This document shows positions 1-5,044 of a stretch of DNA of 5,044 bases, one piece after another (positions within the stretch are counted from its first letter, which is position 1; each line of letters starts with the position of its first letter). The DNA is taken from the NCBI GenBank assembly GCA_013813075.1, contig JACCSI010000664.1, positions 1 to 5,044 of the forward strand, written 5' to 3'. The DNA comes from Acidobacteriota bacterium. GTDB taxonomy: Bacteria > Acidobacteriota > Vicinamibacteria > Vicinamibacterales > UBA2999. The notes beneath the pieces were generated by a model that was not told the DNA's origin, ran no database searches, and was given only the letters and a program-made list of their open reading frames with translations. Position numbers and translations under genes: made by a program.

Positions 1-1
1 G

Positions 2-169
2 TTACCGACCCAGCCGGAGCACCCGGGCCCACTACCGGGCGGACCGGGACCATCCCCCGAGCCCCCACTGCCGGGGACGCCGCCTACGGTGCCGCCCGAC
101 AGTTCTCCGTCGCCGAATCCTTTACCAGGGTTTCCGCCTGTGGGTCCGGCTGACGTGCGTGCACGTTGA
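2..169 (+). CDS. C-terminal part of a proline-rich protein (partial, tentative)
   Basis: The start lies before the window; the frame beginning at base 2 is open for 55 codons and stops with TGA at 167-169. About 22 of the 55 residues are proline, arranged in short PGxPP-like units (for example PLPGTPPTVPP and NPLPGFPPVGP), followed by a short charged end, ADVRAR. No folded domain, membrane segment or catalytic motif is visible. Such tails are usually disordered, either as a small proline-rich protein or as the end of a cell-envelope protein. The other two forward frames are also open for some distance, as expected in GC-rich DNA, so the frame choice rests on the regular proline pattern and on the stop lying just before the next gene. 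The function is not recognised. Confidence 0.4.
   Translation, partial: LPTQPEHPGPLPGGPGPSPEPPLPGTPPTVPPDSSPSPNPLPGFPPVGPADVRAR
153..166. promoter_or_regulatory. Perfect 6-bp dyad, candidate operator upstream of the BON gene
   Basis: ACGTGC and GCACGT form a perfect inverted repeat separated by GT. The site ends 26 bases before the ATG at 193 and overlaps the last codons of the proline-rich frame. The two-base centre is too short for a stable hairpin loop, so a protein-binding site is more likely than a terminator. A chance palindrome is possible and no regulator is known. Confidence 0.25.
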
Positions 170-179
170 ACTCGTTAAC

Positions 180-185
180 AAAGGA
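180..185 (+). promoter_or_regulatory. Ribosome binding site of the BON gene
   Basis: AAAGGA lies seven bases before the ATG at 193. A second ATG follows directly at 196, but the spacing suits the first one, so 193 is taken as the start. Confidence 0.6.
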
Positions 186-192
186 TATTTGA

Positions 193-525
193 ATGATGCG
201 AACGATTACACAATCCGTATTGGCGCTGAGCTTGGTCGTCGGTGCCGCCGGCTGTGCGAACACTGCGCGCGGCGCGGTGAAGGACACGAAGGACAATGCC
301 TCGGCCATACGTGGCGGCATGGAGACTATTGATGTGAAGACGGCGATCATCGCTGACAAGACCATTGACTCCGGCGCGATCGACGTGGACACCTACCAGG
401 ACAAGAAGGTTGTGGTCCTGCGCGGCACGGTCCCGACTGACGCTCAGAAGGCGAAGGCCGAGCAGATCGCCAGGCAGAACGCCACCGGCTACACGATCGA
501 CAATCGCCTCGTCGTCCGGCAGTAG
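193..525 (+). CDS. BON-domain putative lipoprotein
   Basis: This 110-residue protein starts with MMR, then a hydrophobic stretch (about residues 8-20) ending in AAGC, a lipoprotein-type signal with Cys21 as the likely lipidated residue. Alanine at -3 is weaker than the usual leucine, so lipidation is probable rather than certain. The residue after Cys is Ala, not Asp, which favours outer-membrane sorting if lipidated. Residues about 22-45 form a polar linker. Residues about 46-110 fit one BON domain: a helix (DVKTAIIADKTID), a strand around VVVLRGTV, a helix (DAQKAKAEQIARQ) and a final strand, IDNRLVV. BON domains occur in OsmY, in secretins and in many envelope stress proteins, where they are thought to bind phospholipid or mediate oligomerisation. 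There is no enzymatic signature. It has its own ribosome binding site and probably forms its own unit. The domain call is firm; the precise role is unknown. Confidence 0.85.
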   Translation: MMRTITQSVLALSLVVGAAGCANTARGAVKDTKDNASAIRGGMETIDVKTAIIADKTIDSGAIDVDTYQDKKVVVLRGTVPTDAQKAKAEQIARQNATGYTIDNRLVVRQ

Positions 526-577
526 CGCGCGATTCAGTTGACGCGGCGGCCCGATTAGGTCGACGATCGCTGCACTC

Positions 578-583
578 GAGGTG
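578..583 (+). promoter_or_regulatory. Ribosome binding site deciding the start of the first amidase
   Basis: GAGGTG lies three bases before the ATG at 587, with the GAGG core five bases away. The in-frame GTG at 581 overlaps this site, and a further ATG at 608 has nothing similar upstream. This is why 587 was chosen. Confidence 0.45.
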
Positions 584-586
584 CTG

Positions 587-2305
587 ATGCGTCGACTGCC
601 GCCGCGTATGTTCGTGATTGTTCTCGGGTTCGCTGCCGGATGCAGCCGGGAGCCCGTCCCCCCTGCTCCGTCCCAACCGATCTCCATCCTGGAGGCGCCC
701 ATTGCAGACCTGCGCAAGGCGTTGGACGAGAAACGCGCGACCTCGCGCGACCTGGTGCAGCAGTACCTGACACGGATTGCGCTGTACGAGGACCGATTCA
801 ACGCAGCGTTGGCGATCAATCCCAAGGCGCTGCAGGAAGCGGACGACCGCGACCGCGAACGTGCGCAAGGCAACGTCCGGGGCCCCCTTCACGGCATCCC
901 GATCGCCCTCAAAGACAACATTCACACCGCAGACCTGCCGACCACTGGTGGCGCCATTGCCTTCGAAGGATTGGTGGCGCCGTACGAGGCCACCGTCACA
1001 AAAAATCTGCGCGATGCGGGCGCCATCATCCTGGCAAAAACGACCATGACGGAGCTGGCGAACTGGGTTGCCGGGGGCCCAACGCCAATGCCCGGAAATT
1101 ACAACGGCCTCAGTGGCTACGCACTGAACCCATACGACCCACGCCGCGATCCGCGTCAGGCGACTGGCGACGGACGCCCGGTGCTCAATACGGGCGGCTC
1201 GAGTTCCGGCGCGGGCACGGCGTTGAACTTCTGGGCCGCAAATGTCGGCACCGAGACGTCCGGGTCGATCCTCAGCCCCGCTAACCAAAATATGCTGGCG
1301 GCGATTAAACCGACGGTCGGCCGGGTCAGTCGTTACGGCATCATTCCCATCACCGCGGATCAGGACACCGCCGGTCCGATGGCGAAATTCGTGGCGGATG
1401 CGGCGGTTCTCTTAGGCGGCATGGAAGGCGCCGGGCCGGATCCGAACGACGACGCGACGAAGCGTTGCACACCGCCCGCGAATCGCGACTACACCCCACA
1501 CCTCAAGCTCGATGGTTTGAAGGGGGCGCGCATCGGCATTCCTCGTGCGTTCTATTACACGCAGGTGACACCGCCAGGCTCCACGGAAGCCCGCGGCGGG
1601 TTGAATGCCGCCCAGGTCAAGGTGATGTCTGCCGCGATCGATATGCTGAAGCAACAGGGCGCTACCATCGTCGATCCCGCCGATATTCCGAGCGTCGTGG
1701 ACGCCGATGTAAAGAGCAATTTCCTTACCTGGAACGTCTGTTCAGGGGCCGAAAATGCCCGCGGCAAGGACACCAATTGCTCCATCGTCTTCAAGTACGG
1801 CATGAAGCGCGACTTCAACGCCTGGCTGGCGTCGCTTGGCGCAGCGGCGCCCCTCAAGACGCTGACCGACCTTCGCAACTACAACACCGCTCACGCCTCG
1901 CGCGGGACGATGAAGTATGGTCAGTCACAACTGGATATCTCCGACGAAATGGACCTGCGGCGCGACCGCGCACGTTACGAGGCCGATCGCGCTCGAGACC
2001 TCGCGCTATCCGCGACGCACGGGATTGACGAAGTGATGAACGCGCAGAATCTTGACGCACTGTTGTTCCCTGCCGCAAGCGGCGCGGCGATTGCCGCCAA
2101 GCCTGGGTACCCCACGGTTATCGTGCCATTCGGAACTGTGGCCAACGCGCCGACCCCAGACTTTCCGCAGGGGTTCGATGCCCGCCCGGCGCCTTATAGC
2201 GTCAGTTTCACGGGGATGGCGTGCGCCGAGCCGCGATTGATTGAATTGGCGTATGCGTTTGAGCAGGCGACGCGCCGACGCGTGCCGCCTCCGGCTGCGC
2301 CCTGA
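587..2305 (+). CDS. Amidase-signature family hydrolase, putative lipoprotein (peptide amidase-like)
   Basis: This 572-residue protein belongs to the amidase signature (AS) family, which hydrolyses C-N amide bonds. Numbered from the ATG at 587, residues 1-19 are a signal with basic MRRLPPR, a hydrophobic stretch and AAGC, so Cys19 is probably lipidated; a short proline-rich linker follows. The AS core has the catalytic Lys109 (IPIALKD), the serine-rich loop GGSSSG with the likely cis-Ser205, and the nucleophile Ser227 in GTETSGSI, followed by the conserved KPTVG and GIIPITADQDTAGPMA. This context resembles peptide amidase Pam more than GatA, and a lipoprotein signal makes a GatA role unlikely. 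The mature chain has four cysteines besides Cys19: 294, 385, 398 and 546. The length exceeds the usual 450-500 residues because of the signal and an extended C-terminal half. It overlaps the next gene by one base and has a close paralogue at 3255-4967. The substrate is unknown. An alternative GTG start at 581 would add two residues. Confidence 0.92.
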   Translation: MRRLPPRMFVIVLGFAAGCSREPVPPAPSQPISILEAPIADLRKALDEKRATSRDLVQQYLTRIALYEDRFNAALAINPKALQEADDRDRERAQGNVRGPLHGIPIALKDNIHTADLPTTGGAIAFEGLVAPYEATVTKNLRDAGAIILAKTTMTELANWVAGGPTPMPGNYNGLSGYALNPYDPRRDPRQATGDGRPVLNTGGSSSGAGTALNFWAANVGTETSGSILSPANQNMLAAIKPTVGRVSRYGIIPITADQDTAGPMAKFVADAAVLLGGMEGAGPDPNDDATKRCTPPANRDYTPHLKLDGLKGARIGIPRAFYYTQVTPPGSTEARGGLNAAQVKVMSAAIDMLKQQGATIVDPADIPSVVDADVKSNFLTWNVCSGAENARGKDTNCSIVFKYGMKRDFNAWLASLGAAAPLKTLTDLRNYNTAHASRGTMKYGQSQLDISDEMDLRRDRARYEADRARDLALSATHGIDEVMNAQNLDALLFPAASGAAIAAKPGYPTVIVPFGTVANAPTPDFPQGFDARPAPYSVSFTGMACAEPRLIELAYAFEQATRRRVPPPAAP

Positions 2306-3189
2306 TGCCACGAGAGCGACTCGATCGACGCCTGCGCGCGCTGCATCCCGACCTCTCGTGGACCCGCATCCGCAATGGCATCGAGCGCGGTCAGGTGACA
2401 GTCAATGGGGAGATTGCGCGCGATGCTGGCCAGGAGGTCGCGGCGCCCGACCAAGTGCAATTCGATCCGTCACGGCGCGCGCTGTCTCAGGCCCGACTCG
2501 GCCTGGTGCGGTTGTACGAGGACCAGGACATTCTCGTCATCGACAAGCCGGCTGGGTTGCTCAGCGTGCCAACACACCCGGACCTGAAGGCGTCAGAAGA
2601 AACAGTGTTGCGCCGTGCCCAGGAATACGCGCGCTATCTCCAGGGAAGGACCGGCTACGCCGGGGTTCTCCATCGCCTCGACCGCGATACGTCAGGCGCA
2701 TTAGCGATTGCGCTGTCACGCGATGCGCATCGTGCCGGGCGCGAGTTGTTTGCCACGCACGACTTCGATCGCTGGTATCTCGCGGTCGTGCAGGGGGTTC
2801 CGTCGCGCGAGAGCGGGACGATCGACGCGCCAATTTCCAACGCATACGTCAGCGGGCGTCGATACATCGCCAGGGATGAGGACGAAGGACGCCCCGCGGT
2901 GACGCACTATCACGTTCGCGAAACGTATCGCGGCGCGACGCTGCTGGAATTGCGGCTCGAAACCGGGCGACAGCATCAGATTCGGCTGCACCTGCAGGCG
3001 CTTGGGCATCCTCTGCTCGGCGACAAGGTGTACGCCGAAGGCGTCGGTCGGCCGCGGGCACGGCGGCAAATGTTGCATGCGTGGCGCCTGTCGTTTCCGC
3101 ATCCGCTGAATCGCGACGTCGTCTCGGCCGAGGCGCCGATCCCCCGCGATTTCGCGAAGCTGTGCGTCGACATGGCGCGACATTCTTAG
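2305..3189 (+). CDS. RluA-family RNA pseudouridine synthase with S4 domain
   Basis: This 294-residue cytoplasmic enzyme converts uridine to pseudouridine in RNA, most likely in 23S rRNA. Residues about 4-50 form an S4 RNA-binding domain (ERLDRRL, then WTRIRNGIERGQVTVNG). The catalytic domain shows the first family motif around LYEDQDILVIDKPAGL (70-85), the catalytic motif HRLDRDTSG with Asp126, the TGRQHQIRLHL motif (220-230) and GHPLLGD (234-240). Length and S4 domain match the RluC/RluD type; the specific uridine target cannot be assigned, so no symbol is given. The ATG shares its A with the upstream amidase stop (TGATG) and has no clear ribosome binding site, so translation probably depends on re-initiation after the amidase. 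The S4 domain begins almost at residue 1, which supports this start. All key residues are present and no break is seen. Confidence 0.95.
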   Translation: MPRERLDRRLRALHPDLSWTRIRNGIERGQVTVNGEIARDAGQEVAAPDQVQFDPSRRALSQARLGLVRLYEDQDILVIDKPAGLLSVPTHPDLKASEETVLRRAQEYARYLQGRTGYAGVLHRLDRDTSGALAIALSRDAHRAGRELFATHDFDRWYLAVVQGVPSRESGTIDAPISNAYVSGRRYIARDEDEGRPAVTHYHVRETYRGATLLELRLETGRQHQIRLHLQALGHPLLGDKVYAEGVGRPRARRQMLHAWRLSFPHPLNRDVVSAEAPIPRDFAKLCVDMARHS

Positions 3190-3199
3190 CGCTCCTCTG

Positions 3200-3228
3200 T
3201 TGCGCCGCGGCATCAACCGCACTAGGAT
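3200..3228 (+). promoter_or_regulatory. Candidate sigma70-type promoter of the second amidase
   Basis: TTGCGC (3200-3205) and TAGGAT (3223-3228) are separated by exactly 17 bases. The -35 half matches three of six consensus bases, including TTG; the -10 half matches four of six, including the key T, A and final T. Transcription would begin near 3235, leaving a leader of about 20 bases. It lies in the only gap between the pseudouridine synthase and the second amidase. Read-through from upstream is equally possible. Confidence 0.35.
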
Positions 3229-3245
3229 GGCGCCTTCCCGAACCC

Positions 3246-3250
3246 GGAGG
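3246..3250 (+). promoter_or_regulatory. Ribosome binding site deciding the start of the second amidase
   Basis: GGAGG lies four bases before the ATG at 3255. The open frame extends upstream to 3081, inside the pseudouridine synthase gene, but this site and the signal peptide that begins right after it fix the start at 3255. Confidence 0.7.
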
Positions 3251-3254
3251 GTCC

Positions 3255-4967
3255 ATGAAGCGAGTAATGCAATTACTGGCTCTACCCCTGGCGGCCACCG
3301 TGATCAGCGTGGGCGCACAGGACCAACGTCAGGACGTTCCCAACGTGTCGTTTCGTCACGGCTTCAATGTCGTGGAGGCGACGATTCCCGAAATGCAATC
3401 CGCACTCGCCTCGGGGCGCCTGACCTCGCGTGAGCTGGTGCTGCTCTACATGAGCCGTATCGCCCAGTACGAAGACCGGCTGAATGCCACTGCGTATGTC
3501 AGCCGCACCGCACTCGACGAAGCCGAACAGCTCGACGCCGAGCGCGCCAGCGGCCGCGTCCGCGGCCCGTTACACGGCATTCCAATCGCACTCAAGGACA
3601 TAATCAACACCACGAACATGCCCACTACCGGGGGGGCGCTCGCCCTGGAAGGCATTGTGCCGCCATATGAGGCCACGCTCACCACGAAGCTGAAGGAGGC
3701 AGGCGCGATTATCATCGCGAAAACCGTCTTGACCGAACTGGCCAACTGGGTGACCATCGGCATGCCAGCCAACTACACCGCCCTGTTCGGCTACGGCATG
3801 AACCCGTACGATCCGCGGCCGGATCCTCGACCGGGGACCAACGACGGACGCCCTGTCGTCAGCACCGGTGGATCGAGTTCCGGGATCGGCACCGCCGCCA
3901 ACCTGTGGGCGGCGAGTGTCGGCACCGAGACCTCGGGTTCGATCCTCAGCCCGGCAAACCAGAACATGCTTGTCGGCATCAAGCCCACGTTGGGCCTGAT
4001 CAGTCGGCACGGCATCATTCCGATCACCGCCGACCAGGACACGGCTGGTCCGATGGCGCGCACCGTCACCGACGCCGCGATCCTGTTGGGCGGCATGGTG
4101 GGCACCGACCCCAATGATGCCGCGACGAACCGCTGCGGCGTGCCACCAGCCGATTACACCGCGCACCTGCTCCGCGCGGGACTGCGGGGCGCCCGCATCG
4201 GCATCCCGCGCGCGAACTTCTACCGAACAACGGTGAGACCGGATAGCGGAGCGACCGTCGGCGGCCTCGCCGCGCCGCAACTGGCATTGATGGAAGAGGC
4301 CATTCAGATTCTTCGCAATGAGGGGGCGGTGATCGTCGATCCCGCCGACATCCCGAGCATCGTGGACGGAACGCCCGCCAACAACTTCCTGACTTGGGGA
4401 ATCTGCTCCGGGCTGGCCAACCGCAAAGGAATGGACGCGAGTTGCTCGACCGTCTTCAAGTACGGGATGAAGCGCGACTTCAATCTGTACGCAGCCTCGC
4501 TTGGGCCCGGCTCTCCGATCAGGAACCTGACCGAGCTGCGCAATTACAATCTGGCGAATCGCAATCGCAACGCCATCAAGTACGAGCAGGAGAACCTCGA
4601 TATCTCCGATGAGATGGACCTGGTCGCCGATCGTGCAAGGTACCAGGCCGACCGCAATCGCGACATCTACCTGTCGGCGACGCACGGTATCGATGAAGCC
4701 ATGCAGCGCAATAATCTTGATGCCTTACTCTTCCCGGGCAGCAGCAGCGCGGGGATTGCGGCAAGGGCCGGCCATCCGACCGTGATTGTGCCGCTCGGAT
4801 TCATCCCCAACGCGCTGGCCAACCTGCCGGCAGGCTTCAACCCGCAGAACCAGCCATATGGGATCGGGTTCACGGGCACCGCGTGCACCGAACCGCGGTT
4901 GATTGAGCTGGCTTACGCATTCGAACAGGCGACCAAACGACGGGTGCCGCCGGCGGCGACGCCCTAG
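3255..4967 (+). CDS. Secreted amidase-signature family hydrolase (peptide amidase-like), paralogue of the first amidase
   Basis: This 570-residue protein is an amidase-signature enzyme, hydrolysing an amide substrate that cannot be named. It opens with a classic Sec signal: MKR, a hydrophobic stretch and VGA before QD, giving a likely signal-peptidase I cut after Ala21. There is no lipobox, so it should be soluble in the periplasm or outside. Catalytic Lys114 sits in IPIALKD, the likely cis-Ser207 in TGGSSSG, and nucleophile Ser229 in GTETSGSI. The flanking KPTLG and GIIPITADQDTAGPMA agree with the Pam-like branch. Cysteines occur only at 294, 384, 397 and 544, each with a counterpart in the first amidase. 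The C-terminus, EPRLIELAYAFEQATKRRVPP, nearly copies its paralogue. Differences include a three-residue deletion near residue 169 and two fewer residues near 284. Its own promoter and ribosome binding site suggest expression separate from the upstream pair. Family assignment is firm; substrate is open. Confidence 0.94.
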   Translation: MKRVMQLLALPLAATVISVGAQDQRQDVPNVSFRHGFNVVEATIPEMQSALASGRLTSRELVLLYMSRIAQYEDRLNATAYVSRTALDEAEQLDAERASGRVRGPLHGIPIALKDIINTTNMPTTGGALALEGIVPPYEATLTTKLKEAGAIIIAKTVLTELANWVTIGMPANYTALFGYGMNPYDPRPDPRPGTNDGRPVVSTGGSSSGIGTAANLWAASVGTETSGSILSPANQNMLVGIKPTLGLISRHGIIPITADQDTAGPMARTVTDAAILLGGMVGTDPNDAATNRCGVPPADYTAHLLRAGLRGARIGIPRANFYRTTVRPDSGATVGGLAAPQLALMEEAIQILRNEGAVIVDPADIPSIVDGTPANNFLTWGICSGLANRKGMDASCSTVFKYGMKRDFNLYAASLGPGSPIRNLTELRNYNLANRNRNAIKYEQENLDISDEMDLVADRARYQADRNRDIYLSATHGIDEAMQRNNLDALLFPGSSSAGIAARAGHPTVIVPLGFIPNALANLPAGFNPQNQPYGIGFTGTACTEPRLIELAYAFEQATKRRVPPAATP

Positions 4968-5030
4968 GCAGGACGCTCTCGGCCGAAACCGACACCGATC
5001 GACATTCTGGTCCGTTGACGCGGGAGGGCG

Positions 5031-5044
5031 GGGGCTTGAGCCCC
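5031..5044 (+). terminator. Inverted repeat at the window edge, possible terminator
   Basis: GGGGC and GCCCC pair perfectly around a TTGA loop, 63 bases after the second amidase stop. The stem may extend past the window, since the bases to its left are G and C rich. The downstream side is cut off, so a T-run cannot be checked. It could equally be an unrelated GC-rich palindrome. Confidence 0.3.

Noticed and set aside
538..567. Promoter-like TTGACG followed by GACGAT upstream of the first amidase
   Set aside because: The -10 half matches only three of six bases at an 18-base spacing, too weak to list as a feature.
175..853. Minus-strand open frame of 232 codons covering the region upstream of and over the BON gene
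   Set aside because: No domain, no ribosome binding site, and full overlap with genes supported on the plus strand.
347..1288. Antisense open frame of 313 codons opposite the BON gene and the first amidase
   Set aside because: It overlaps two well-supported genes and its content is the reverse-strand shadow of conserved amidase codons.
3081..3254. Upstream extension of the second amidase frame into the pseudouridine synthase gene
   Set aside because: The extension is out of frame with the synthase and would bury the signal peptide; the GGAGG site and Sec signal place the start at 3255.
3570..4685. Antisense open frame of 371 codons on the minus strand, opposite the second amidase
   Set aside because: It mirrors the coding frame of a clear amidase gene, has no recognisable domain, and has an equivalent opposite the first amidase (347-1288) with matching residues, as expected from paralogous GC-rich genes.
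587..4967. Assignment of either amidase as GatA of the tRNA amidotransferase
   Set aside because: Both have export signals, no gatB or gatC is adjacent, and the nucleophile context fits peptide amidase-like enzymes better.

Overview
This is a dense, GC-rich bacterial window with every gene on the plus strand. It holds the tail of a proline-rich reading frame (2-169), a BON-domain putative lipoprotein (193-525), an exported amidase-signature hydrolase that is probably a lipoprotein (587-2305), an RluA-family pseudouridine synthase (2305-3189) and a second exported amidase (3255-4967). No rRNA, tRNA, CRISPR array, insertion sequence, integrase or phage gene is visible. The signal sequences and the two putative lipoproteins suggest a Gram-negative, didermic host. 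GC-rich codons and an 'AQ' end to one signal peptide would fit Acidobacteriota or Gemmatimonadota, but this placement is an impression only, with no marker gene to confirm it.

Layout: the proline-rich frame stops 23 bases before the BON gene, and a dyad (153-166) straddles the end of that frame. A 61-base gap with no clear terminator leads to the first amidase. The amidase stop and the pseudouridine synthase start share one base (TGATG), so these two genes are almost certainly co-transcribed and probably translationally coupled. A 65-base gap with a promoter-like pair and a good ribosome binding site precedes the second amidase. The window ends in an inverted repeat that could be its terminator.

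The main feature is the pair of amidase paralogues flanking the pseudouridine synthase. They are alike along their whole length, about two thirds identical by eye in the core, and their C-termini match almost residue for residue. One has a lipoprotein-type signal and the other a standard signal-peptidase I type, so an ancestral duplication has probably been followed by a change in how the protein is held in the envelope. Both keep the Lys, cis-Ser and Ser catalytic residues and the same four mature-chain cysteines. The closest characterised relative I recognise is peptide amidase (Pam); the export signals argue against a GatA role. The rRNA-modifying enzyme has no obvious functional link to them and is best read as a housekeeping gene carried in the same transcript. 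I see no convincing new multi-gene system here.
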